Positions 42,891-51,546 of a stretch of 64,000 nt of DNA are shown in pieces (within the stretch, counting starts at the first letter, position 1; each line of letters opens with the position of its first letter). The stretch is from positions 171,544-235,543 of the forward strand of contig CAYRDC010000001.1 in NCBI GenBank assembly GCA_964422925.1, in the 5' to 3' direction. The translations under genes were made by a program, and so were the position numbers. Origin of the DNA: CAYRDC01 sp964422925. Its GTDB lineage: Bacteria > Bacteroidota > Bacteroidia > Chitinophagales > S012-47. Below the pieces are notes generated by a model. The model saw only the letters and a list, made by a program, of their open reading frames with translations, was not told the origin of the DNA and did not search any database.

Positions 42891-45095
42891 ATGATTGCAC
42901 AGGATATTGATCTGAATAAGTCGCTAAAAGAATATTTCGGATTCAGTCAGTTTAAAGGAAGCCAGAAAAAAGTTATACGAAGCATTTTATCCGGCCAGGA
43001 TACGTTTGTCATTATGCCCACGGGAGGCGGCAAATCGCTCTGCTACCAATTGCCGGCCATTGTAAGCAGCGGCACGGCCATTATCATCTCCCCGCTCATC
43101 GCCCTGATGAAGAACCAGGTGGACATGATGCGCTCTTATTCCAGCATTGATTACATCGCCCACTTCCTGAACTCATCCCTGACCCGGACCCAGGCCCGGA
43201 AGGTAAAAGGAGACCTGACAGACGGCCGTACCAAAATGTTGTACGTTGCTCCGGAAACCCTCACCAAGGACGAAAACATCGAATTCTTCAAAGGAATAAA
43301 AGTTTCTTTTGTAGCCGTAGACGAGGCGCACTGTATTTCTGAATGGGGCCATGACTTCCGGCCGGAGTACCGGAGAATCCGCGCCATGATTGATGGCATA
43401 GGCGGCAATATTCCCATTATCGCGCTTACAGCCACAGCCACCCCAAAGGTTCGCGATGATATCATCAAGAACCTGAAAATGAAAAATCCAAACGTTTTCG
43501 TGGAGTCCTTTTTGCGCGAAAATCTTTATTATGAGATCCGCCCCAAAGGGAAAAAAGACGCTGCCGTTAAAGACCTGGTCAAATTCGTCAAGAGCCATCA
43601 GGGCAAATCCGGAATTATATATTGCCTGAACCGGAAAACCACCGAAGAGCTGGCAGAAGTCCTGAACGTAAACGGCATTAAAGCATTGCCATATCATGCC
43701 GGGCTTGACTCACCCACGCGCACCAAAGCCCAAGACCTTTTCCTGATGGAAGAAATTGATGTCATTGTAGCGACTATTGCCTTTGGGATGGGGATTGACA
43801 AACCGGATGTGCGCTTTGTGGTTCATTACAACATGCCCAAGAGCCTGGAAAATTATTACCAGGAAACCGGCCGGGCCGGAAGGGACGGCCTGGAGGGCAT
43901 CTGCCTGGGCTATTACAGTTACAAGGACATCCTGAAACTCGAAAAATTCCTACGCGACAAGCCGGTGGCCGAGCGTGAAATCGGTTCCCAGCACCTGATG
44001 GAAGTGACGGCCTATGCCGAAAGCACCGCCTGCCGTAGGCAATTCCTGTTGCATTATTTCGGGGAAGATTACGACACCAGTCAATGTGGCCATGGTGAAT
44101 GCGATAATTGCCGTTTCCCGAAAGAAAAGATCGAAGCCAAAGAGGAAATCCTCCTGATGCTTGAAACCATTGAGGCGGTCAGTGAGAATTTCGGTATTCC
44201 CTATATCGTGAGCCTGTTGGCCGGGAAAGAAACCCAAGAGATCAAGGCTTTCCGGCACAACAAGCTGGAGGTGTTTGGAAAAGGATCCGACAAAGATGAA
44301 AATTACTGGAATTCCATTGTCCGGCACGCCTTGCTGAATAACCTTATTCGGAAGGATATTGAACAATACGGCCTGCTGAAGATTACAGAGAAGGGACAGG
44401 AGTTTATGAAAAAACCGTACTCCCTGCAGGTGCCGCTCAATCGCAATTATGAAGAACTCGATGCCGAATTTGATGAAGGGGCCGCGGTAAAATCGGGCGC
44501 CCTGGACAATGTATTGCTCGGTATCCTGCGGGATCTCCGGAAAAAAGTCGCACGGCAGCACAATTTGCCGCCTTATGTCATCTTCCAGGATCCTTCCCTC
44601 GAAGATATGGCCACGCAGTATCCCATCAATCTGGATGAACTGGCCAACATCGTGGGCGTGAGCAAGGGCAAAGCCATGCGCTACGGTAAACCCTTTGTGG
44701 AGGTGATCGCAAAATATGTTGAGGAAAACGATATCGACCGTCCCCAGGACTTTACCATTAAATCGATAGTGAAAAAATCCGGGCTGAAAGTTTACGTAAT
44801 CCAGAATATCGACCGGAAAATACCGCTCGAAGACATAGCCCGTGACAAAGACATTACGATGGATGAACTGACCGATGAAATAGAATCCATAGTGATGTCG
44901 GGGACCAAACTGAATATTGACTATTACCTGGACGATGTGGTGGATGAAGAAACCCAGGAAATCATATACGACTACTTCATGAATGCCGAAAGCGATTCGC
45001 TGGAAGAAGCTTATGAAGAGTTGAAGGAGGAAGGAATCACCCCGGAAGAGATCCGGCTGGTCCGGATTAAGTTTCTCTCGGAAATGGCCAACTGA
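42891..45095 (+). CDS. recQ: ATP-dependent DNA helicase RecQ
   Basis: A 734-aa superfamily 2 helicase. It has Walker A MPTGGGKSLCYQ at about residues 43-54, a DEAHCISEWGHDFRPEY box near 143-159, motif VI QETGRAGRDG, a zinc-binding segment with CRRQFLLHYFGE and CGHGECDNCR near 380-415, a winged-helix region, and an HRDC-like domain. About 100 further residues follow, more than in the E. coli protein, and typical of the longer Bacteroidota RecQ. The stop abuts the dxs stop. Confidence 0.96.
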   Translation: MIAQDIDLNKSLKEYFGFSQFKGSQKKVIRSILSGQDTFVIMPTGGGKSLCYQLPAIVSSGTAIIISPLIALMKNQVDMMRSYSSIDYIAHFLNSSLTRTQARKVKGDLTDGRTKMLYVAPETLTKDENIEFFKGIKVSFVAVDEAHCISEWGHDFRPEYRRIRAMIDGIGGNIPIIALTATATPKVRDDIIKNLKMKNPNVFVESFLRENLYYEIRPKGKKDAAVKDLVKFVKSHQGKSGIIYCLNRKTTEELAEVLNVNGIKALPYHAGLDSPTRTKAQDLFLMEEIDVIVATIAFGMGIDKPDVRFVVHYNMPKSLENYYQETGRAGRDGLEGICLGYYSYKDILKLEKFLRDKPVAEREIGSQHLMEVTAYAESTACRRQFLLHYFGEDYDTSQCGHGECDNCRFPKEKIEAKEEILLMLETIEAVSENFGIPYIVSLLAGKETQEIKAFRHNKLEVFGKGSDKDENYWNSIVRHALLNNLIRKDIEQYGLLKITEKGQEFMKKPYSLQVPLNRNYEELDAEFDEGAAVKSGALDNVLLGILRDLRKKVARQHNLPPYVIFQDPSLEDMATQYPINLDELANIVGVSKGKAMRYGKPFVEVIAKYVEENDIDRPQDFTIKSIVKKSGLKVYVIQNIDRKIPLEDIARDKDITMDELTDEIESIVMSGTKLNIDYYLDDVVDEETQEIIYDYFMNAESDSLEEAYEELKEEGITPEEIRLVRIKFLSEMAN

Positions 45096-47036
45096 TCAGC
45101 GTTCCTTCACCCGTACCCCGGCCAATTCCCTGACAGTCTTTACAATTGCCTCCGTGTCATAGCCGCATTCACGCCAAAGCTCCTGTTGCGTTCCATGCTC
45201 AATAAACCGGTCGGGGACGCCCAGGCGGGTCACCTGTGCCTGGTACCGGTTGTCGGCCATGAATTCCAGGACAGCACTTCCAAGGCCTCCGGTTATGGTT
45301 CCGTCTTCAATGGTTATGACATGGTGGAAGCGCGTGAACACTTCGTGCAGAATTTCTTCGTCAATGGGTTTCACAAAACGCATGTCGTAATGGGCCGGGT
45401 GCAGGTCGTATTCCCGGAGCAGGCGGCAGGCTTCCACCACGAAGTTGCCCGGATGGCCTATGCTTAGGATGGCAATATCTTCCCCGTCCTGGATCAGCCG
45501 GCCCTTGCCCACGGGAATTTCCTTGAAAGGCGCTTTCCATTCAGCCATGACCCCCCGGCCGCGCGGGTAACGGATGCTGAACGGCTGTCGGATTTTGTCC
45601 AGCTGGGCCGTGTACATCAGGTTGCGCAGTTCCTGCTCGTTCATGGGCGCTGATACGATCATGTTGGGAATGCAGCGGAAATAAGCCAGGTCGAACGTGC
45701 CGTGATGGGTGGGCCCGTCCGCTCCGGCCAGCCCGCCCCGGTCGAGGCAAAACACCACTGGCAGCTTCTGAAGTGCCACATCATGAATCACCTGGTCGTA
45801 GGCCCGTTGCATAAATGTGCTGTAAATATTGCAGAAGGGACGCATACCCTGGGTGGCCAGTCCGGCTGAAAAAGTTACGGCATGCTGTTCGGCAATGCCC
45901 ACATCAAAAGCCCGGTCCGGCATTTCTTCCATCATATATTTCAGGCTGCAGCCGGTAGGCATGGCCGGGGTGATGCCCACGATTTTTTCGTTTTGCCTGG
46001 CCAGCTCTATGATAGTCCACCCGAAAACGTCCTGGTATTTCGGAGGCTGGGGTTTGTCAGGAGCCGTTTTGAACAGTTCACCTGTTATCTTATCGAACTG
46101 CACCCCGGGCGCGTGCCAGACAGACGGGTCGCCTTCTTCGGAAGGCTTGAAACCTTTGCCTTTTTTGGTAACACAATGAAGCAATTTCGGCCCTGGGATG
46201 TCTTTCAGATCAGCCAGCAGGTCCACCAGGTGGTCAATGTCGTGCCCGTCAACCGGCCCGAAATAACGCAGGTTAAAGGATTCGAAAAGGTTGCTTTTTC
46301 CGGCCAGTACACCTTTCAGGGCGTTTTCCACCCGGCTGACAATTTCCCGTGAGCTTTTGCCGAAATTGCTCAGCTTGCCCAGCAGGTGCCAGATTTCATC
46401 CTTTAAGCGGTTATAGGTTTTTGAAGTGGTAATGTCGGTCAGATATTCGCGCAGGGCGCCCACGTTCGGGTCGATGGACATGCAATTGTCGTTCAGGATA
46501 ATCAGCAGGTTGGCTCCCGGAAAAGTGGCCGCGTTGTTCAGGCCTTCGAAGGCCAGCCCACCGGTCATGGCCCCGTCTCCGATCACCGCGATAACCTGCC
46601 GGTCCTTTTCATTTTTTAGTTGCGAAGCGGCCGCCATGCCCACCGCGGCAGATATGGAAGTGGAAGCATGCCCCACACCAAAAGTGTCGTATTCGCTTTC
46701 CGAACGTTTTGGAAATCCGCTGAGGCCACCGTATTTCCGGTTGGTGACAAACACTTCGCGCCTGCCGGTCAGGATTTTATGTCCATAGGCCTGGTGGCCT
46801 ACATCCCATACCAGTTGATCGTGCGGGGTGTTGAAAATGTAATGAATGGCTATGGTTAATTCCACGACCCCGAGGCTGGCCCCGAAGTGCCCGCCATGCA
46901 GGCTGACCACATCTATGATGTATTGTCTTAGTTCTTCGGCCAGCTGGTAGAGCTGGTTTTTATCCAGCTTCCGCATATCTGCCGGGGAATTTATGGTGCG
47001 AAGCAAGGGGCCGGGTATGATTTCACTGCCGGGCAT
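45096..47036 (-). CDS. dxs: 1-deoxy-D-xylulose-5-phosphate synthase
   Basis: First enzyme of the MEP isoprenoid pathway, thiamine-diphosphate dependent, 646 aa. Motifs include DVGHQAYGHKILTGR near residues 77-91, the ThDP-binding GDGAMTGGLAFEGLNNA, DRGGLAGADGPTHHG, and the transketolase C-terminal segment EDGTITGGLGSAV. A TATATTTG -7 box (47065-47072, minus strand) stands about 28 bases before the start. Confidence 0.97.
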   Translation of the reverse strand: MPGSEIIPGPLLRTINSPADMRKLDKNQLYQLAEELRQYIIDVVSLHGGHFGASLGVVELTIAIHYIFNTPHDQLVWDVGHQAYGHKILTGRREVFVTNRKYGGLSGFPKRSESEYDTFGVGHASTSISAAVGMAAASQLKNEKDRQVIAVIGDGAMTGGLAFEGLNNAATFPGANLLIILNDNCMSIDPNVGALREYLTDITTSKTYNRLKDEIWHLLGKLSNFGKSSREIVSRVENALKGVLAGKSNLFESFNLRYFGPVDGHDIDHLVDLLADLKDIPGPKLLHCVTKKGKGFKPSEEGDPSVWHAPGVQFDKITGELFKTAPDKPQPPKYQDVFGWTIIELARQNEKIVGITPAMPTGCSLKYMMEEMPDRAFDVGIAEQHAVTFSAGLATQGMRPFCNIYSTFMQRAYDQVIHDVALQKLPVVFCLDRGGLAGADGPTHHGTFDLAYFRCIPNMIVSAPMNEQELRNLMYTAQLDKIRQPFSIRYPRGRGVMAEWKAPFKEIPVGKGRLIQDGEDIAILSIGHPGNFVVEACRLLREYDLHPAHYDMRFVKPIDEEILHEVFTRFHHVITIEDGTITGGLGSAVLEFMADNRYQAQVTRLGVPDRFIEHGTQQELWRECGYDTEAIVKTVRELAGVRVKER

Positions 47037-47064
47037 ATGGGTTCAGGTATGTGAAAAGGGTGTA

Positions 47065-47072
47065 CAAATATA
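47065..47072 (-). promoter_or_regulatory. -7 element of the dxs promoter
   Basis: On the minus strand TATATTTG matches TAnnTTTG. No TTTG lies at the usual upstream spacing. The predicted leader is about 20-25 bases. Confidence 0.4.
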
Positions 47073-47140
47073 CGCATTTACAATCCTTGTTAACGGAAAA
47101 GCGGCTTTCAATCTGCTTTCGGCTAAAACAAAAAACTATA

Positions 47141-47148
47141 TATTTTTG
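47141..47148 (+). promoter_or_regulatory. -7 element of the scpA promoter
   Basis: TATTTTTG matches TAnnTTTG, with TTTC close to the position expected for the -33 box. It gives a leader of about 55 bases to the TTG start of scpA. Confidence 0.45.
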
Positions 47149-47206
47149 TTACCGGGCCGCAAGCCCGTTTTTTATATCTTCCCGGTTTACCTGAAACAAC
47201 CTGTTT

Positions 47207-47962
47207 TTGAGTTACGAAATAAAATTACCGCAATTCGAAGGGCCTTTCGACCTGCTGTTGTTTTTTATCCAACGTGATGAACTGGATATTTATGACATCC
47301 CGGTCGCAAAAATTACCGATGATTTCCTGGAGTACCTGCGTCATATGGAAGAGCAGAGCCTGGAAATTGCCAGTGAGTTTATCCTGATGGCGGCCACCCT
47401 GATGAAGATCAAGGCCCGGATGCTGCTGCCGCGCTGGGAAAAGGATGAAGAAGGCAATGAAATCGACCCCAGGCAGGAACTGGTCGACCGGCTGCTTGAA
47501 TACAAACGGTTTAAAGAAGCGGCTGAGGACCTCAGGAAACTGGAAGAAGTCCGGCAGAAAAAGACAAACCGCGGCAATGTACAATCCGAACTCAGGCAAC
47601 TGGCAGAAAAATATACCGCTGAAACCGACTTAAGCTACCTGACCCTGTACAAATTGCTTAAGGCCTTTGAGCAGGTTATGGAAAAGGCGAGGGAACGTGA
47701 AGTTTCCGTGCATCACGTGACCCGTTATTCCTATAGTGTGGAAAACGAGCGGGAGCGGATTATTTCCCGCCTGGAGCATGCCGACAGGCTGGGTTTTGAA
47801 GATTTGTTCAGCCAGGCAGAAAGTAAAATACACGCCATTTTTATCTTCCTGGCCCTGCTGGATGCCATTCACCAGCAAACAGTAAGCATCCGTGTCGGGA
47901 AGGGTATGAATAATTTTTGGATCAGCAAAGGGAAAAAATATGGCGAAGCGGCAGAGGCCTAA
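47207..47962 (+). CDS. scpA: Segregation and condensation protein ScpA
   Basis: A 251-aa kleisin that links SMC heads for chromosome compaction and segregation. The N-terminal signature FEGPFDLLLFFIQRDELDIY is at about residues 10-29 and continues IPVAKITDDFLEYL. The C-terminal winged-helix includes SKIHAIFIFLALLDAIHQQT. The start is TTG at 47207; no closer ATG keeps the conserved N-terminus. scpB is not adjacent. It overlaps the following membrane-protein gene. Confidence 0.94.
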   Translation: MSYEIKLPQFEGPFDLLLFFIQRDELDIYDIPVAKITDDFLEYLRHMEEQSLEIASEFILMAATLMKIKARMLLPRWEKDEEGNEIDPRQELVDRLLEYKRFKEAAEDLRKLEEVRQKKTNRGNVQSELRQLAEKYTAETDLSYLTLYKLLKAFEQVMEKAREREVSVHHVTRYSYSVENERERIISRLEHADRLGFEDLFSQAESKIHAIFIFLALLDAIHQQTVSIRVGKGMNNFWISKGKKYGEAAEA

Positions 47963-49019
47963 TATCATGGAGCAGCTGTCGCCCAGGCGCATCATCTGGC
48001 CGGTGGTCATCGGCCTGGCGGTTGTGATCTGGCTTTTTGTGCGTGATTTTGACTCGGAAGCTTTCCGGGCCGTCAACTGGACAATGGCCTCGGTGCTGTT
48101 CCTTGCCTTGTCTGCGATAGCCATGTTGTTGCGCGACTGGGCCTATGTTTACCGCCTCAGGCTGCTGACCGATGGGAAGCTGGGCTGGATGCAATGCCTC
48201 CAGGTAATCCTGTTGTGGGAATTCGGGTCAGCCGCCACCCCCACCAGTGTGGGCGGAACCACGCTTGCTATTTACCTCCTTGCCAAAGAAGGTCTCACCC
48301 CCGGGCGCAGCACGGCTATTATTATGTTTTCCGTGCTGCTGGATGAAGTGTTTTTTATCCTGGCCATTCCTGTTTTGCTTATTGTTTACGGCCAGGCCGC
48401 CATCTATCCGGGGGTTACCCCGGTTTCTGATATCGGGGGAACCCATTTGCTGAAAGGACTGCTGCTTTGGTTTGCCCTGACCTATACCCTCATTTTCGGT
48501 TATACCCTGATCCTGGCTTACGGGCTTTTTGTGAACCCGCAGGGCATGAAAAAGTTGCTGTACCGCATTTTTTCACTTCCTTTTTTAATGCGTTGGCGCA
48601 AAGGAGCTGTTCGCGCGGGCAGCGATATCATTATTGCTTCCCACGAAATTCGAAACCGCTCCCCGTTCTATTGGATCAAAGCTTTCTTGGCTACATCTGT
48701 CTCCTGGCTGGGGCGGTTTCTGGTAGCCAATTTCCTGTTATTGGTTTTTACCCGCGGGGTGGACCATATGCTTGTATTGGCGCGCCAGCTAGTCATGTTC
48801 GTGATCATGACCGTAAGCCCCACCCCGGGTGGCAGCGGTGTGGCCGAACTGAGCTTTACCACCTTCCTGGCTGACTTTATTCCCCGTGGAATGGAAGGCA
48901 GTATGGTGCTCTTCTGGCGCATGGTCAGCTATTACATTTACCTGTTCATCGGGGTGGTGCTGCTACCCCGCTGGCTGAAAAAGGTACTCACAGGCAAAAC
49001 CCCCGAACCCGCCCGATGA
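47940..49019 (+). CDS. Flippase-like membrane protein (LPG synthase TM/UPF0104), copy 1
   Basis: A 359-aa integral membrane protein with about eight helices and the signature of the lysylphosphatidylglycerol synthase transmembrane family: LLRDWAYVYRLRLLTDGKL, EFGSAATPTSVGGTTLAIYL and the late TVSPTPGGSGVAELSFTTFL. It lacks the catalytic domain of MprF, so it is probably a lipid or glycolipid translocase. It overlaps scpA by 23 bases, or starts at 47967 just after it. It is coupled by ATGA to a paralogue. Confidence 0.87.
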   Translation: MAKRQRPNIMEQLSPRRIIWPVVIGLAVVIWLFVRDFDSEAFRAVNWTMASVLFLALSAIAMLLRDWAYVYRLRLLTDGKLGWMQCLQVILLWEFGSAATPTSVGGTTLAIYLLAKEGLTPGRSTAIIMFSVLLDEVFFILAIPVLLIVYGQAAIYPGVTPVSDIGGTHLLKGLLLWFALTYTLIFGYTLILAYGLFVNPQGMKKLLYRIFSLPFLMRWRKGAVRAGSDIIIASHEIRNRSPFYWIKAFLATSVSWLGRFLVANFLLLVFTRGVDHMLVLARQLVMFVIMTVSPTPGGSGVAELSFTTFLADFIPRGMEGSMVLFWRMVSYYIYLFIGVVLLPRWLKKVLTGKTPEPAR

Positions 49020-50104
49020 AAGAACTCCAGGGAACCCCGCTGAGCGGCATCACCCGCAGGAAGATCGTTATCGCGCTGATCATCAGCCTGTCGGTAAGCG
49101 CTTTTCTCATTGCCCGCACCTTTGAACCCGAAGCCATCCGCAGCCTCCGCTGGAGTTGGCATTTCGGCCTGTTTGCCGCCATGGCCCTGGCCATGATGGC
49201 CGTGCGCCACCTGGCGTACATGCTGCGGGTCTGGCTGGTGACGGGCCGCGTGTTTTCCATGCGGCAGTCGTTCGAGGTGGTCATGATGTGGGAGTTTGCC
49301 TCGGTGGCCACGCCCTCCACGGTGGGCGGGGTGGCTGTGGCGGTGTTCCTCCTCAACAAGGAAGGCTTGAACCTGGGCAAAAGCACTGCATCGGTCATGC
49401 TCATCACTTTTCTCGACAACCTGTTTTTCGTGGTCTCAGGCCTGCTGATGATCGGTATTGTAGGATCCGGCCGGATGTTTAGTTTCGGGGATGCCTGTAC
49501 CAACACGAATGAGATTCCCTTTTTGTCTGCATTTGGCGGGGTAAAATATTTGTTCCTTGCCGGAGTGGGTTTTTCATTGTTTTTAACCCTGGTACTTGGC
49601 TGGGGAATCCTGGGCAATGCCGGGGCGGTGAAAAAATTCCTGAAAGGTCTGTTTTCCCTGCCTTTGCTCAGGCGCTGGCAGCATAAAGCCGAAGAAGCAG
49701 GTGAAGAACTGGTGCTGACTTCGCGTGAATTCCGGTCCCAGCCTGCCGGATTTTGGCTTTTGTCCTTTGGGGCAACTGTCATTGCCTGGACCATGAAATA
49801 CTTTGTGGTGAACACGGTGATTTCCGCGTTTGCCCACCTCACAGGCATGGACCAGCTGGTGGTGTTATCCCGGGTACTGGCTTTGTGGGTAATTATGCTT
49901 ATCCCTTTCACTCCGGGCGCTTCCGGTGTGGCCGAAGTGAGTTTCATAGCCCTGATGTGCCGCTTTTTGCCAGCCGGACTGGGTGGCACCATTGCTTTTT
50001 TGTGGAGAACCATTACCTTCTATCCCTACCTGATCCTGGGCAGTCTGTTCATGCCTGTATGGTTGCGCAGGGTGTATGCCCGGCCTGTAACTGGTTCTGA
50101 TTAA
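49016..50104 (+). CDS. Flippase-like membrane protein (LPG synthase TM/UPF0104), copy 2
   Basis: A 362-aa paralogue of the preceding gene with the same landmarks at corresponding sites: AVRHLAYMLRVWLVTGRVF, EFASVATPSTVGGVAVAVFL and IPFTPGASGVAEVSFIALM. It is translationally coupled (ATGA). The tandem pair probably arose by duplication and may form a heteromer. The substrate is unknown. Confidence 0.87.
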   Translation: MKELQGTPLSGITRRKIVIALIISLSVSAFLIARTFEPEAIRSLRWSWHFGLFAAMALAMMAVRHLAYMLRVWLVTGRVFSMRQSFEVVMMWEFASVATPSTVGGVAVAVFLLNKEGLNLGKSTASVMLITFLDNLFFVVSGLLMIGIVGSGRMFSFGDACTNTNEIPFLSAFGGVKYLFLAGVGFSLFLTLVLGWGILGNAGAVKKFLKGLFSLPLLRRWQHKAEEAGEELVLTSREFRSQPAGFWLLSFGATVIAWTMKYFVVNTVISAFAHLTGMDQLVVLSRVLALWVIMLIPFTPGASGVAEVSFIALMCRFLPAGLGGTIAFLWRTITFYPYLILGSLFMPVWLRRVYARPVTGSD

Positions 50105-50187
50105 CTCTGATTAACATTGTTTAATACCAACACGCAATAAATTAACAGTAAATTCGTCCTGAATTTTCAATCAAAACGTAATCAGAC

Positions 50188-51546
50188 ATGAAGCTGACGA
50201 AATCCCTGGTCCTGCTTGCATTAGTGGTACTGGCAGGAGCCTGTAAACAACCGGAGAAGACGGTTGAAAAAACATTTCTTCCTTACCCGATACATCAGCA
50301 TCAGCTGCCAAACGGCCTGAATGTGGTAACCGTACCCTATGACAGTCCCGGACTGGTGGCTTTTTACATCGTAGTGCGGGTGGGTTCCCGCAATGAAGTG
50401 GAACCCGGTAAAACCGGCTTCGCGCATTTCTTTGAGCACATGATGTTCCGGGGCACGGAGAAATTTCCACCCAAGAAATACAACAAAATCCTGAAAGCCA
50501 CCGGGGCAGGCGCCAACGCCAATACATGGTTCGACCGCACTGTGTACCACATGACTGGTAATGCCGCCAAGCTCGACCAGATGTTTGAAATTGAAGCCGA
50601 CCGCTTCCAGCACCTCAAATATTCTGAAGCAGACTTCAAGGTGGAAGCCGGGGCGGTTAAAGGGGAATATACCAAGGACTACGCCAGCCAGTTTTCCCAA
50701 TTGGAAGAGGCTGTGAACAAAACTGCTTTTACCACCCACACTTATCGGCACACCACCATGGGCTTTTTTGAAGACGTGGTGGATATGCCCAATCAATATG
50801 AATATTCGCTCGAGTTCTACAACCGTTTTTATCGGCCGGAATATACCACGCTGATTGTCGTGGGCGATGTAAAGCCGGAAGAAGTAAACGAACTGGCTGA
50901 AAAATATTTCGGAAGCTGGGAAAAAGGCAATTATCAGGCAGACATTCCGGAAGAACCCGAGCAAACCGGAACCCGCTACACACATATCCAGAACCCGGGA
51001 TTTATACCAACTGTTTCGCTCAACTACAAGGCTCCGGGCTTTGTGGATACCAGCCGCGAAGTGGCTGCCCTCGACCTGGTGGCGTACCTGCTATTCTCCG
51101 AGCGGTCCGACCTGTATAAAAAACTGGTGATCAACGAACAAAAAGCCATGCAGCTTTATGGCTACTATTTGTTCACCGTGGATCCTTACCTCTTCCAGAT
51201 AGTAGCTCTGGTGCCTGACGAAAACAACCTGCAATACGTCAAGAACCAGATAGTGGCAGCCATCGACAGCCTCAAGGGAAACCCTGTGGATTCGTTATTA
51301 TTGGCGCAAACCAAGTCGAACGTGAAATATAGCATGGCCATGAGCCTCGACAACCCGGAATCCATTGCCGAGAACCTGTCGTTTTTCACCTGGCTGACGG
51401 GTAATCCCGAATCGCTGAACCGGTATATGGCCACATTTGAGGCCGTAACCCCGGAAGACGTGCAGGCCGCGGCCCGCAAATACCTGGTTCCCGAAAAACT
51501 CACCGTAGCTACGATTTCATCCAAAGAAGAAGGAGGTGTACAATGA
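50188..51546 (+). CDS. M16 zinc peptidase, active subunit, lipoprotein
   Basis: A 452-aa M16 peptidase. The inverted zinc motif HFFEH lies at residues 80-84 and the third ligand Glu at about residue 160 (VKGEY), 76 residues later as in the family. The lipobox is LAGAC (Cys 19), so it is likely a periplasmic lipoprotein. The stop overlaps the next M16 gene in ATGA. The active-inactive pair is typical of bacterial M16B heterodimers such as processing-peptidase-like enzymes. Confidence 0.94.
   Translation: MKLTKSLVLLALVVLAGACKQPEKTVEKTFLPYPIHQHQLPNGLNVVTVPYDSPGLVAFYIVVRVGSRNEVEPGKTGFAHFFEHMMFRGTEKFPPKKYNKILKATGAGANANTWFDRTVYHMTGNAAKLDQMFEIEADRFQHLKYSEADFKVEAGAVKGEYTKDYASQFSQLEEAVNKTAFTTHTYRHTTMGFFEDVVDMPNQYEYSLEFYNRFYRPEYTTLIVVGDVKPEEVNELAEKYFGSWEKGNYQADIPEEPEQTGTRYTHIQNPGFIPTVSLNYKAPGFVDTSREVAALDLVAYLLFSERSDLYKKLVINEQKAMQLYGYYLFTVDPYLFQIVALVPDENNLQYVKNQIVAAIDSLKGNPVDSLLLAQTKSNVKYSMAMSLDNPESIAENLSFFTWLTGNPESLNRYMATFEAVTPEDVQAAARKYLVPEKLTVATISSKEEGGVQ

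Noticed and set aside
48988..50013. A minus-strand open frame of 341 codons opposite the second flippase-like gene.
   Set aside because: The plus-strand gene has clear family motifs and coupled start; the opposing frame is Arg/Thr/Ser-rich without features.
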